Assembly (NCBI GenBank): GCA_025998755.1
Contig: AP024674.1
Span: 2,248,162-2,312,161 of the forward strand
Source of the DNA: Armatimonadota bacterium
Lineage (GTDB): Bacteria > Armatimonadota > UBA5829 > DSUL01
Length of the DNA stretch: 64,000 nucleotides
Reading direction: 5' to 3'
Shown here in pieces: positions 53,479 to 62,451 of the stretch. The notes under the pieces are model-generated. The model was not told the origin of the DNA, ran no database searches, and was given only the letters and a program-made list of their open reading frames with translations. Both the position numbers and the translations under genes were made by a program. Within the stretch, counting starts at the first letter, position 1. Each line of letters begins with the position of its first letter.

Positions 53479-53592
53479 GTCTTGTATGAAGGGCATCCCG
53501 GCCCGCAGGCCGACTCTTGGCGGTTTTGACATTCCGGAGCTGGTATCCGGAACCTCCCGTGCGGAGGCTGAGCCGCGCAGCTTATTCACGGT

Positions 53593-53630
53593 GCTTGAGC
53601 CGTCCAGATAATCCGGAAGAGTCGAAACCA
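53593..53630 (-). repeat. Copy B of a dispersed intergenic repeat
   Basis: Minus strand GGTTTCGAC ... CTGGACGGCTCAAGCA, 31 of 38 bases identical to copy A at 15661-15698, including an uninterrupted 16-base block. Confidence 0.6.
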
Positions 53631-53644
53631 TACCTTTTTGCGTC

Positions 53645-53686
53645 TGGTCTCGATACGCGCGGCTTCCGCCGCGCTACTCGACCACC
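53645..53686. repeat. REP-like palindromic element
   Basis: A 42-bp imperfect inverted repeat: TGGTCTCGATACGCGCGG, short centre, then CGCGCTACTCGACCACC. Elements of this form recur in high-GC genomes, notably Actinobacteria. Confidence 0.65.
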
Positions 53687-53742
53687 GTAAGTGCGGAAGA
53701 GCGCAGGGGCAGAGAATCGGTTCGGAAGTGGTGCCGCTCCCC

Positions 53743-54348
53743 CTAGTGGCCTGTGGCTAGCGCCTCCTGTAGCAGGCGGAAGACCTGTCGCATGGCTTTT
53801 CCACGGTGGCTGATGGCGTTCTTGGTCTCCTGGGGCACCTGCGCGAGTGTGCAGCCGAGGTCGGGGACGTAGAAGATGGGATCATAGCCGAAGCCGCCGT
53901 CGCCGATGCTGCGGCGGGCGATGATACCGGAGCAAGTCTCCAGTGCCTCCAGGATCCGCCCGTCCGGAAAAGCAATGCACGCAGCGCAGACGAACCGGGC
54001 TCCCCGCTCTTCGTCAGGAGTGCGCCCCAGCATTCTCAGGATGGCCTCATTGCGCTCCTCCGGCGAGGCATCGTCGCCCAGGAACCGGTTGGACCGGACT
54101 CCCGGCTCGCCGCCCAGCGCGTCCACGCACAGGCCGGAATCGTCCGCCAGAGCCGGTTCGCCCGTGGCGCGCGCGACGTGGAGCGCCTTCTTCCGGGCGT
54201 TTTCCAGAAACGTCTCGCCGTCCTCTTCGGGAAGATCCACAGCCCGCTCCAACTCTCCAAGCGCGACGAGATGAACTCCGCTATCGCCCAGGATGTTGCG
54301 GATCTCATCCACCTTGTGCGGGTTGGATGTTGCCACGATCACGCGCAT
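53743..54348 (-). CDS. rdgB: XTP/dITP diphosphatase (RdgB/HAM1)
   Basis: A 201-residue house-cleaning pyrophosphatase removing ITP, dITP and XTP. It has the N-terminal VIVATSNPHKVDEIRNIL, the catalytic ALADDSGLCVDALGG, the GFGYDPIFYVPD loop and the C-terminal KNAISHRGKAMRQV. It lies 8 bp downstream of rph and ends the amidase-gerMN-murI-rph run. Confidence 0.96.
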   Translation of the reverse strand: MRVIVATSNPHKVDEIRNILGDSGVHLVALGELERAVDLPEEDGETFLENARKKALHVARATGEPALADDSGLCVDALGGEPGVRSNRFLGDDASPEERNEAILRMLGRTPDEERGARFVCAACIAFPDGRILEALETCSGIIARRSIGDGGFGYDPIFYVPDLGCTLAQVPQETKNAISHRGKAMRQVFRLLQEALATGH

Positions 54349-54356
54349 CGCAGCCG

Positions 54357-55079
54357 TCAGGATCCCTCCAGCGCTTTCTTCTGAATGGCCATCAACTGGC
54401 GTATGCCGCGCTCGCCCAGATCCAGCATCTTGAAGAGCCGGTCCTTGCCGAACGGAGCCGCTTCAGCCGTCCCCTGCACCTCCACGATCTTGCCATCTGC
54501 CGTCATGACCAGATTCAGATCCACCTGCGCCAGGCAGTCCTCCTCGTAGCAGAGATCCAGCAACTCCGTTCCCGAGACGATGCCCACGCTGACCGCCGCC
54601 AGATACTGCGTGACGGGCCGTCGCTCCAGCATCCGGTTCTCCACCATCCACCCGAAAGCGTCCCATAGCGCCACAAACGCGCCGGTGACGGACGCGGTGC
54701 GCGTCCCGCCGTCGGCCTGGATGACGTCACAGTCCAGCCAGATGGTGCGTTCGCCCATCGCTTCCAGGTCCACCACGGAGCGCAGCGCCCGGCCCACCAG
54801 ACGCTGGATCTCGAACGTGCGCCCTCCGGGACCTCCGCGCGAAGCCTCGCGCTGATTCCTCTCCTTGCAGGAGCGAGGGATCATCCCGTATTCTGCCGTC
54901 ACCCAGCCCGCCCCCTGTCCCTTGCGCCAGAGGGGTACGCGCTCCTCCACAGTAGCCGTGCAGACCACCCGGGTATCCCCCATCTCGATCAAACAAGAGC
55001 CTTCTGCGTGCTTGATGTAGTTGCGAGTGATCCTGCAGGGGCGAAGCTCGTCTGCGGCGCGGCCGTCCACTCTCGGCAT
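54357..55079 (-). CDS. rph: Ribonuclease PH
   Basis: A 240-residue phosphorolytic exoribonuclease trimming tRNA 3' ends. Motifs: [73 protein letters not shown] and [20 protein letters not shown]. The ATG at 55079 is preceded by GGGGAGG at 9 nt, just after the murI stop; the longer open frame to 55121 has no such support. Confidence 0.96.
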   Translation of the reverse strand: MPRVDGRAADELRPCRITRNYIKHAEGSCLIEMGDTRVVCTATVEERVPLWRKGQGAGWVTAEYGMIPRSCKERNQREASRGGPGGRTFEIQRLVGRALRSVVDLEAMGERTIWLDCDVIQADGGTRTASVTGAFVALWDAFGWMVENRMLERRPVTQYLAAVSVGIVSGTELLDLCYEEDCLAQVDLNLVMTADGKIVEVQGTAEAAPFGKDRLFKMLDLGERGIRQLMAIQKKALEGS

Positions 55080-55083
55080 CAGT

Positions 55084-55944
55084 TCAGACCTCCCCCGGTG
55101 CGGCGTCGCAAAGCGCGGCACCCGCTCCCGTCATCGTCAGGCGCAACCGTCCGCCTTCAGCCGTCCACTCGGCAAGCTCCAGAGCCGGAAGGGCCTTGCC
55201 CAGAAACCGGGATCCCACCGGCCGGAATGTGGCCGAAGGCGCGGAGAGGATGTAGCGCGAAGGGGTCTCCAAATCCAGCCCGTCTCCCGCATTTTGCAGG
55301 GCCTCCAGGGCGGCCTCTTCCGCCGGATCCACAAAGACGGTTTCCGGCGGAGCAAGCCTGCGCAGCACCGGGAGCAGAAAAGGATAGTGCGTACAGCCCA
55401 GAATGACCACCCGCGCTCCGCCGTCCAGAGCCCGTTCCAGATAAGCGGCAGCCGCACGCTCCACACGCGGTCCGTCCAGCTCCCCCGCCTCGATCAGCGG
55501 GACGAACTCCGGGCAGGCTACCTGCTCCACCCGGACGCCGGGAGCGATGGAGTGAACAGCGCGCTCGTAGCCGCCGCTCGCCACCGTGCCGGCAGTGGCC
55601 AGGACGGCGATGGCATCCGCCCCTTCCCGGACCGAAGCCCGCGCCCCGGCCTGTACCACCCCGGACACCGGAAGACCAGGATACACTCTGCGAGCCTCCT
55701 CCAGGGCGCACGCGCTGGACATGTTGCACGCCATCAGAACGGCTCCCGCTCCCTGAGAAGCGAGAAATCCCGTGATCTCCAGAGCGAAGGCGCGGACCTC
55801 CTCCAGCGGACGGTCTCCATACGGGACGTGAGCGGTGTCGGCGAAATAGATGATGCTGGCGGAGGGGCAGCGCTCCAACACGGCGCGCGCCACCGAAAGT
55901 CCCCCCAGCCCGGAGTCGAAAATGCCCAGACGCAGTCCGCTCAA
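55084..55944 (-). CDS. murI: Glutamate racemase
   Basis: A 286-residue enzyme supplying D-glutamate for peptidoglycan. Motifs: [32 protein letters not shown], the first catalytic Cys in [12 protein letters not shown] and the second in [15 protein letters not shown]. The canonical ACNTAS reads ACNMSS here. The start is TTG overlapping the gerMN stop (TTGA), with GGAG just upstream. After the usual family end there are about 25 additional residues. Confidence 0.94.
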   Translation of the reverse strand: MSGLRLGIFDSGLGGLSVARAVLERCPSASIIYFADTAHVPYGDRPLEEVRAFALEITGFLASQGAGAVLMACNMSSACALEEARRVYPGLPVSGVVQAGARASVREGADAIAVLATAGTVASGGYERAVHSIAPGVRVEQVACPEFVPLIEAGELDGPRVERAAAAYLERALDGGARVVILGCTHYPFLLPVLRRLAPPETVFVDPAEEAALEALQNAGDGLDLETPSRYILSAPSATFRPVGSRFLGKALPALELAEWTAEGGRLRLTMTGAGAALCDAAPGEV

Positions 55945-56495
55945 TTCTGCTCCACCAGCAGTCGGCGGTCGGGGACAAGGGGCACTGTCAGATCGGCGTG
56001 GCCCCCCAGCGTTTCCATCTCCTTGCCATCGCACAGAAAGCGGACGGACTTCACGCCGTCGAACTGCGCCGCCGTCATCACCAGGGCATTCAGTGCTCCC
56101 GCTTCCTCCATGCTGCCGCCACCATACTGCTGGATCTCCACGGAAAGGTCCACCACAGCCACCCCGTCCTTGTCCACGCGGAAATCCAGCACGCGCACAC
56201 CCTCCGGGAACATCCGCTGGCCTGCGATGCGATAGTCCAGCAGAGCCTGCACGGTCTCCTTTGGACCGGGCCTGGCCGAGGTTACAGCGACGGATCGCCG
56301 CTCCAGGCGCATCTCATCGTTCACAAGCACGGGAACAAATATGGTAACACGCGCTTCGGCGGCGGGCTTCTCCGGCGCCGGAATGCCGCCGCCGGGCGTT
56401 TCGGGAGCCTGCTGCGGCCGTGGCGCTCCGCAGCCTCCGGCGACAGCGGCCGCCGCCAGGTACGCTAGAAGATGGAATCGGCGGTGAAGCATCAT
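55941..56495 (-). CDS. GerMN-domain lipoprotein
   Basis: A 184-residue protein with a lipobox signal (YLAAAAVAGGCGAP), a Pro-rich spacer, then a GerMN domain: VTIFVPVLVNDEMRLERRSV, ETVQALLDYRIAG, DGVAVVDLSVEIQQYGGGS and VKSVRFLCDGKEME. GerMN domains bind cell-wall partners in spore germination (GerM) and in non-sporulating bacteria. Placed between an AMIN-amidase and murI, a role in wall remodelling is likely. Overlaps both neighbours by 4 bp. Confidence 0.88.
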   Translation of the reverse strand: MMLHRRFHLLAYLAAAAVAGGCGAPRPQQAPETPGGGIPAPEKPAAEARVTIFVPVLVNDEMRLERRSVAVTSARPGPKETVQALLDYRIAGQRMFPEGVRVLDFRVDKDGVAVVDLSVEIQQYGGGSMEEAGALNALVMTAAQFDGVKSVRFLCDGKEMETLGGHADLTVPLVPDRRLLVEQN

Positions 56496-58192
56496 TGCTC
56501 GTTCCCCGCACCCTCATTCTGCGCCGGCGCTGGCTCTACCGGCTGCCGGGCGGGGGTCAGACCTCCGAGATAGGACACTATCCCATCAACGATGGCTTTC
56601 GCAACCGTCTTGAGGAAGGCCGGGTCCTTCAGCCTGGCGGCGTCGCCGGAATGGTTGATGTATCCCACCTCCACCAAAGCGGCGGGTACGCGAGAGTTTC
56701 GCAGGACGAACAGGCCCGTGCTGTACAACCGGGAATCCGAGCGGGCACCCCGCGGTTTCGTTCCAGCCTGCGCCACAATCTGATCGTGAATGGCCTCGGC
56801 CAAGGCCCGGGAGTCCGGATCCTGCATATGATAGTAGACTTCCGTCCCTGAGACGCTGTTCGGGCGGGTGTTGGAGTTATTGTGGATGCTGACGAACAGC
56901 GTGGTGTCATACCGGGAGATCATATCCGTCCGCGCCCGTAGGGGGAGTTCCACGTCCTTGTCGCGGGTCAGGACGATGTCCAGGCCGCGCTTCCTGCCCT
57001 CTTCCGCCGCCAGCCGCGCAATGGACAGGTTGACATCCTTCTCGTTGAGGCCGTTGCCGCGGGCGCCCGTGTCCCGCCCGCCGTGCCCAGGATCCAGGAT
57101 GACGACCTTACGTTTCCAGTCCCCATCCGCTCCTTCCGGGATAGAAAGGTGCCAGATGATCTGATTCGGTCCCTCGCCTCCGGCCACGCGCGTGGCCACC
57201 ACCCGACGGGTCTGTACAAGCAGCCGGAGTCTGGGGACCCCGGCGCGGAACTGCACCAGCCTGGCCGCGCTGAGAAGCCCGCCCTGCGGCCGGAACTCCG
57301 GAGCCTCGCCCTCCAGCAGGACGGATTCGAAGTCCAGCCAATGCTGCCCCGTGGCCGGGTCGCGGTTTTCCTGAGGCGCGACAGGGCCATCCGCCGTCAC
57401 GATGAAGCGCACGCCGTCATCTGACTCCTCCAGGCGCACACTCCCCACTGTGCGGATCCCTTCCGGCACGGTGGCCACCTCCGCCGGACCAGACGCCACA
57501 TCGGTGCCTGCGGCAGGCGCGGCCTCCGAGGATGAAAGGGCAATTACGACCTGCCGGGCCCGCGGGGCAGACTGGATGGTATAAGCAAGCCTGCCCGCTG
57601 TCTCCGCCGCCACGCGCACGGTGCGCGGGGCGAACTGCGACAGGCGAAGGGCCCGCACCGCGGCTTTCTCCGAACGAGTCTCGCCGCCTGGGCCTTCCAG
57701 AATGACCTCATTCAGGTCCACATAGACCCGCTCCGGACCCGTGAGGCGATGGACGCTATAGGTAACGGGAAGCGTGCACGAGATGAACAGCCGTCCTCCC
57801 GCGAAGCGCACGTCCGCCACACGGGCAAGGATGTCCAGCCTCCCGCCCGAGCGTCGGGGCACTCCGCCTGCCGCCTCGGCGAAAGCCGCGGCATCTGCAT
57901 ACGCGACGCCGTTCTCCAAACGACCGGGGATGGTTCCTCCGCCTCCAGCCACAGTGAAATCCTTGCCGGACGGCTGCAGGTCTGTCCCCGCCGCGCGGGC
58001 CAGCGCCTCGGCCGGGGCCCAGATCCGGCCACCCTCCAGAAAAGCCGTGCCGCCGACCTGCTGGCCGGTCACAAAAACCGTGGCTGGAACGCGAGCGGCA
58101 AGCGCGGACCCATCCGCCCACGCCGTCGCCAGCAGAGCGAACAGAACCGGCCAGATGCCCCTGTGCGGTTGAGTGTTTTTTCCGGGAAGCAT
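56492..58192 (-). CDS. N-acetylmuramoyl-L-alanine amidase with AMIN domains
   Basis: A 566-residue exported amidase. After a signal peptide (RGIWPVLFALLATAWADGSA) come a copper-amine-oxidase-N-like segment, then one or two AMIN domains (LPVTYSVHRLTGPERVYVDL and a second, LLVQTRRVV region), and an Amidase_3 domain from about residue 375: VILDPGHGGRDTGARG, LNEKDVNLSIARLAAEEG, FVSIHNNS and ALVEVGYINHSGD, giving the zinc His, Glu and His ligands and catalytic Glu. It cuts peptides from glycan strands. The ATG 58192 fits the signal peptide; the frame is open for 70 more codons. Confidence 0.93.
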   Translation of the reverse strand: MLPGKNTQPHRGIWPVLFALLATAWADGSALAARVPATVFVTGQQVGGTAFLEGGRIWAPAEALARAAGTDLQPSGKDFTVAGGGGTIPGRLENGVAYADAAAFAEAAGGVPRRSGGRLDILARVADVRFAGGRLFISCTLPVTYSVHRLTGPERVYVDLNEVILEGPGGETRSEKAAVRALRLSQFAPRTVRVAAETAGRLAYTIQSAPRARQVVIALSSSEAAPAAGTDVASGPAEVATVPEGIRTVGSVRLEESDDGVRFIVTADGPVAPQENRDPATGQHWLDFESVLLEGEAPEFRPQGGLLSAARLVQFRAGVPRLRLLVQTRRVVATRVAGGEGPNQIIWHLSIPEGADGDWKRKVVILDPGHGGRDTGARGNGLNEKDVNLSIARLAAEEGRKRGLDIVLTRDKDVELPLRARTDMISRYDTTLFVSIHNNSNTRPNSVSGTEVYYHMQDPDSRALAEAIHDQIVAQAGTKPRGARSDSRLYSTGLFVLRNSRVPAALVEVGYINHSGDAARLKDPAFLKTVAKAIVDGIVSYLGGLTPARQPVEPAPAQNEGAGNEQ

Positions 58193-58593
58193 ATCTTTCG
58201 AGCCGCCTGCCACACCTTCCGGCCTGACGGCTGAAGGCGCTCTGGCTCCGTGGGCGTCGAAGGAGCGCCTGGCCAATGGCGCCGGTTCCCGGAGAGTCGC
58301 CGTCCCCGGCCGGCGCCCGCCCTCTGACGGGGCGCAAGATACAATACAATACACCCTGAGCGCGCTCGGCGCAAGTCTTTTCCGGTGCATTCTTCCAGGC
58401 ATCCGGGCAGAAGCAGGCTGCCCTGATTATCGGCAGAGACGGCACCGAGACACCATCCGGCAGCACCTGAAAAGGGGGTTGCATCGGCTGTTCCTCATGC
58501 TCAAGGAACAATGCCGCGCTAGATGAGGTCTTCTAGATTAACTATCTGGTCCAGGTCCGGCTGGACAGGCCGAAGCCGAAAGGAGGGGGCGCC
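58193..58593. other. 401-bp divergent gap between amidase and doxX
   Basis: Holds the amidase promoter (58346-58374). AT-rich stretch TCTAGATTAACTATCTGG near 58531-58548 may hold the other promoter. No gene seen. Confidence 0.45.
58346..58374 (-). promoter_or_regulatory. Candidate promoter of the amidase-gerMN-murI-rph-rdgB operon
   Basis: TTGCGC, 17 bp, TATTGT on the minus strand, 154 bp before the ATG. Confidence 0.5.
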
Positions 58594-59031
58594 GTGATAG
58601 ACCGGGACAACTCTACCTCTCTCGGACTGCTCTGGCTCCGTGTGCTCTGCGGGGCGGGCATCGCCATGCACGGCTATCAAAAGATCTTCGGTGGGAACAT
58701 GCCCGGTTTCATTGAGTCGGTGGGCAAGATGGGCTTCCCGCTCCCGGAGCTGTTCGCCTGGCTTGCGGCAGGCTCGGAGTTCGTGGGAGGGCTGCTGCTG
58801 GTTCTGGGACTGGCCACGCGAGTGGCCGCTTTCTTTGTTTTCCTCACGATGACCGTCGCCGCCTTTGTGGCGCACGCCGGAGACCCCATCTCCACCAAGG
58901 AGCTGGCGCTGGCCTATTTCGCCATGTCCGCGTGTCTGGCATTGACCGGCGCGGGAAGCATCTCGCTGGACGCGCTCATCGCCGACCGGCCACCGAAAGC
59001 CGCCCGCACGCCGCCCGGCGCTAGCGGTTGA
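58594..59031 (+). CDS. DoxX family membrane protein
   Basis: A 145-residue four-helix protein: LGLLWLRVLCGAGIAMHGYQKIFGG, ELFAWLAAGSEFVGGLLLVLG, LTMTVAAFVAHAGDP and a final GAGSISLDAL. It is a diverged paralogue of 26955-27413. Start is GTG with AGGAGGGGG in front. Its 3' end overlaps the convergent ruvA by 11 bp. Role unknown. Confidence 0.87.
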   Translation: MIDRDNSTSLGLLWLRVLCGAGIAMHGYQKIFGGNMPGFIESVGKMGFPLPELFAWLAAGSEFVGGLLLVLGLATRVAAFFVFLTMTVAAFVAHAGDPISTKELALAYFAMSACLALTGAGSISLDALIADRPPKAARTPPGASG

Positions 59032-59608
59032 GAACGTTGAGGGCCTCTTTCAGCAGTACAGCGGCGCTGGTCTCCTGCGGGAACTTCTTGCGCGCCTCCT
59101 GAGCGGCCCTGCGCGCGTCGCTCCGGCTGTAGCCGAGCGCCACCAGCCCCTCCAGCACATCCGCCATGGCGTCCGGCTCCGTCGGCTGCTCCGCGGCTGC
59201 GGCGATGGCCAGCTCCTGCAGCTTCTCTCCCACCTCCAGCGCGATCCGCTGGGCAGTCTTCCGGCCGATGCCCGGGATGGTCTGCAGCCGCGCTCCGTCG
59301 TCTCGCGCGGCCGAGGCGATATCCCGCACGCTCATGGCGGAGAGCATCCCCATCGCCATCCGGGGACCCACCCCCGAGACACTGATGAGCGTTTCGAACA
59401 GCTGCTGCTCCAGCTCCGAGGAGAAACCGTACAGCTCTATGGCGTCCTCCCGGACGCTGGTGTAGATGAAAAGAGCCGCAGTCTCTCCCTCGCGCATGGC
59501 TGCGAGCGCAGGGGCGGGAGCCTGCACCCGATAACCCACGCCTCCCACCTCCAGAACGCAGTGGGACGCGCCGACCCGAAGCACGTTGCCTTTCAGATAA
59601 GCGATCAT
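59021..59608 (-). CDS. ruvA: Holliday junction branch migration protein RuvA
   Basis: A 195-residue protein. The N-terminal OB fold (MIAYLKGNVLRV, ALFIYTSVREDAIELYGF) is followed by helix-hairpin-helix motifs (LISVSGVGPRMAMGML and LQTIPGIGRKTAQRIALEVG) and the C-terminal RuvB-binding domain (DVLEGLVALGYSRSDARRAAQ). ruvB and ruvC are not adjacent. It is divergent from hemB. Confidence 0.96.
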   Translation of the reverse strand: MIAYLKGNVLRVGASHCVLEVGGVGYRVQAPAPALAAMREGETAALFIYTSVREDAIELYGFSSELEQQLFETLISVSGVGPRMAMGMLSAMSVRDIASAARDDGARLQTIPGIGRKTAQRIALEVGEKLQELAIAAAAEQPTEPDAMADVLEGLVALGYSRSDARRAAQEARKKFPQETSAAVLLKEALNVLNR

Positions 59609-59660
59609 CCTGCCTCCGCACTCCCGCCGCGAGCCCTGTGTGAGAGCCCGCGCAATGGAC

Positions 59661-59666
59661 TATAAT
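59661..59666 (+). promoter_or_regulatory. -10 box of hemB
   Basis: TATAAT 57 bp before hemB; no clear -35. The complementary strand reads TATAGT close by and may serve ruvA. Confidence 0.45.
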
Positions 59667-59722
59667 CCAGACGCTGGCGATTCCCGCCGGGATCGGGACT
59701 TTATACACTCCAGAGCGAGACC

Positions 59723-60703
59723 ATGGCTTACCCCCAGACGAGACTGCGCCGCCTCAGAGCAAACGAAAGCATCCGGAAGATGGTGCGGGAGACCGAACTT
59801 TCCGCCGCGGACTTCATCTATCCCCTGTTCGTGGCTCCCGGCCTTGACGTGAAAGTGGAAGTGCCCTCCATGCCGGGTGTCTACCGCTTTTCGGCGGATC
59901 TGCTGGCCGCGGAAGCCACGCGGGCCCGCGAAGCAGGCGTGCGCGCCGTTCTGCTGTTCGGGCTTCCTCCCTCCAAGGATGAGGAAGGCAGCGGCGCCTG
60001 GGCGCAGGATGGCGTGGTGCAAAGGGCGGTGCGGCTTCTGAAGTCCAGTGTGCCGGACCTGTTGGTCATCACGGACGTCTGCCTGTGTGAGTACACCAGC
60101 CATGGCCATTGCGGCATTATCCGCGACGGCGATGTGGACAACGACGCCACCCTGGAGATTCTGGCGCGAACGGCGGTCTCTCACGCAGAGGCCGGAGCAG
60201 ACATTGTGGCCCCATCGGATATGATGGACGGCCGCGTGGGAGCCATCCGCGACGCGCTGGACGCCGCGGGATTCCAGAACACGGCCATCATGAGCTATGC
60301 GGCAAAATACGCCTCGGCCTTTTACGGGCCCTTCCGCGACGCCGCGGAGAGCGCTCCCCGCTTCGGTGACCGGCGCTCCTATCAGATGGATCCGGCCAAC
60401 CGCCGCGAGGCCGCGCGCGAGATCCTGGCTGATGTGGACGAGGGGGCGGACATGATCATGGTGAAGCCGGCTTTGGCCTATCTGGACATCGTCAGCGACG
60501 CGCGTGCCATCACGGATGTGCCGGTGGCCGCCTACAATGTCAGCGGCGAATATGCCATGGTCAAGGCAGCGGCCGCGAACGGCTGGCTGGACGAGCGGCG
60601 GATGGTGCTGGAGATATTGACCGGCATCAAGCGGGCCGGAGCGGACCTCATTCTCACCTATCATGCGGTGGACGCAGCCTGCTGGCTGCAGGAAGACGCC
60701 TGA
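59723..60703 (+). CDS. hemB: Porphobilinogen synthase (delta-aminolevulinic acid dehydratase)
   Basis: A 326-residue enzyme condensing two 5-aminolevulinates in tetrapyrrole synthesis. The Schiff-base lysines are Lys195 ([15 protein letters not shown]) and Lys248 ([12 protein letters not shown]). The cysteine triad of the zinc-dependent type is present at 120, 122 and 130 ([14 protein letters not shown]). It also has [15 protein letters not shown]. Tetrapyrroles feed haem and the corrinoid needed by the methyltransferases in this window. No other hem gene is adjacent. Confidence 0.97.
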   Translation: MAYPQTRLRRLRANESIRKMVRETELSAADFIYPLFVAPGLDVKVEVPSMPGVYRFSADLLAAEATRAREAGVRAVLLFGLPPSKDEEGSGAWAQDGVVQRAVRLLKSSVPDLLVITDVCLCEYTSHGHCGIIRDGDVDNDATLEILARTAVSHAEAGADIVAPSDMMDGRVGAIRDALDAAGFQNTAIMSYAAKYASAFYGPFRDAAESAPRFGDRRSYQMDPANRREAAREILADVDEGADMIMVKPALAYLDIVSDARAITDVPVAAYNVSGEYAMVKAAAANGWLDERRMVLEILTGIKRAGADLILTYHAVDAACWLQEDA

Positions 60704-60710
60704 CGCGGGG

Positions 60711-62426
60711 CTATCTCCGGGAGCGAGCCCACTCCAGCAAGGCATCCAGAGGCAGAGTGTTCAGCACGTCGGCGGCCGTCAGACCCGCCCGGCGGGCCGT
60801 CCCGATGCCGTAGGAAACTTTGGGCAGGTGCGTCGGATGGTGGCTGTCGGTGGACACCACGATCTTCACCCCGGCATCCGCGGCCTTGCGGGCGTTCTCG
60901 GCGCTGAGGTCCAGGCGTTCCGGATAGGAGTTGATCTCCAGCGCCTTTCCTGCGCGTGCGGCGGCTTCGATGAGGCCGTCCACGTCCAGGGAGTGAGGAT
61001 CCCGCGAGCCGATGAGCCGACCGGACGGGTGCGCCTGCACGTGCACAAACGGCGACAGCAGCGCCCTGACAGCCCTCTGCGTCATCTCTTCCCGACCCAG
61101 GGCGAAATGCGAGTGGATGCTCGCCACCACCCAGTCCAGCGCCGCAAGGGATTCGTCCGGGAGGTCCAGAGAACCGTCCGGCCGGATGTCCACCTCCACA
61201 CCCTTCAGCAGCCGGATGCCCGCCCCTGAGCGGTTGAACGCGTCAATCAACCGGCCCTGCTCGCTCAGCCGCTCCGGAGTGAGCCCGCGCGCCACCGTCA
61301 GCGCCTGAGAGTGGTCCGTGATGGCGAGATACTCATAGCCCAACTGTCGCGCAGCTTCGGCCATCTGCTCCAGAGTGCCGGAGCCGTCCGAGAAGACCGT
61401 ATGCGCGTGGAGGTCGCCCTTCAGGTCCGAGGCCTGTATCAGCACAGGCACAGCTGCGTTCAGGGCGGCTTCCACCTCCCCTCTGCCTTCCCGGAGCTCC
61501 GGCGGCACAGGAGCCATCCCCAGCGCGGAGTAGAAAGAATCCTCGTCAGGGCAGGGGACAGACTCGCCGCGAGGATCCAGCAACGCAACCCCCTGGAAGC
61601 TGTATCCCCTGTCTTCAGCCAGCGCCTCCAGCCGGCGCAGGTGCGCCTCCGACCCCGTGGCCCGGATCAGCACGGCTCCCGCGTTCTCCGGCCGGCCCGC
61701 GAAGCATTCCGCCTCCTCGCCACCGCTCAACCTCACTGCGGCGCGCTCGGTGCCAGCCTCCAGCACCGCGCCTCCGGCCTCCCTCAGGAACGCCCGCAAA
61801 GCTTCTTGCGGATCTTCCGCCACAACGGCAACCGTCACGCGGGGAACCAGTTCGGCGAAGCGCCGCACTCCACCCGCCGCCGCGGACTTCAGCACACCCG
61901 GCAAGCCCTGCATCCGCGTTGCGAGCGCCTCCGCCAGAGGCAATGCTCGCGCGATGGGGATGCCGGAAGGCCTTGCCCGGAGCCGCTCGATGCTCTCAAG
62001 AATGCGCTGTTCGGCCTTCGCGCCCATCCGAGGAAGCTGCCGAACGCGGCCGGCCCGTGCGGCCTTTTCCAACGCCTCCAGGCTATCCACCCCCAGCCCT
62101 TCATAAAGGGCGCGGACCGTCCTTGCACCCACGCCCGGCAGTTCGAGCAGCTCCAGAATGGTCAGGGGGAACTGTTGCTTCAGACGCTCGTAGAGACCGC
62201 ACGTGCCGGTCTCAAGGATCTCGAGGGTCTTCTTCTCGATAGCCTCGCCCACGCCGGGGATGCTCCTCAATTCCCCGCGGGCCGCCAGCTGCTCCAGGTC
62301 ATCGGTGAGGGAGGCAAAGGTGTCTGCCGCGTTCCGGTAGGCGTTCACCTTGAAGGGGCTCTCGCCGCTGATCTCCATTAGCGCGGCGATGTTCTCGAAA
62401 ACGCGGGCTGCCTGAAGGTTTTTCAC
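60711..62426 (-). CDS. PolX-family protein: degenerate polymerase, intact PHP domain
   Basis: A 571-residue protein with the PolX layout. Residues 1-110 hold the 8-kDa-like and helix-hairpin-helix part (IPGVGEAIEKKTLEIL, LPGVGARTVRALYEG); 110-330 the palm/thumb; 335-571 the PHP nuclease (DLHAHTVFSDGSG at 337, ITDHSQ, EINSYPERLDLS, VVSTDSHH). In ordinary PolX the palm has a GS-RR motif, then GDLD and a later VDL giving three catalytic Asp. Here the corresponding stretches read GGVRRFAELVPRVTVAVVAED and GEEAECFAGR, so the Asp are missing. A 3'-5' exonuclease or AP-endonuclease role by the PHP domain is likely to remain. Confidence 0.88.
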   Translation of the reverse strand: MKNLQAARVFENIAALMEISGESPFKVNAYRNAADTFASLTDDLEQLAARGELRSIPGVGEAIEKKTLEILETGTCGLYERLKQQFPLTILELLELPGVGARTVRALYEGLGVDSLEALEKAARAGRVRQLPRMGAKAEQRILESIERLRARPSGIPIARALPLAEALATRMQGLPGVLKSAAAGGVRRFAELVPRVTVAVVAEDPQEALRAFLREAGGAVLEAGTERAAVRLSGGEEAECFAGRPENAGAVLIRATGSEAHLRRLEALAEDRGYSFQGVALLDPRGESVPCPDEDSFYSALGMAPVPPELREGRGEVEAALNAAVPVLIQASDLKGDLHAHTVFSDGSGTLEQMAEAARQLGYEYLAITDHSQALTVARGLTPERLSEQGRLIDAFNRSGAGIRLLKGVEVDIRPDGSLDLPDESLAALDWVVASIHSHFALGREEMTQRAVRALLSPFVHVQAHPSGRLIGSRDPHSLDVDGLIEAAARAGKALEINSYPERLDLSAENARKAADAGVKIVVSTDSHHPTHLPKVSYGIGTARRAGLTAADVLNTLPLDALLEWARSRR

Positions 62427-62451
62427 GGAGAATGATCTCCGCCAGCCGGGC

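Noticed and set aside
53446-53631. A 61-codon minus-strand frame between the sigma gene and rdgB
   Set aside because: It runs through the sigma terminator and the dispersed repeat; more likely non-coding repeat sequence.
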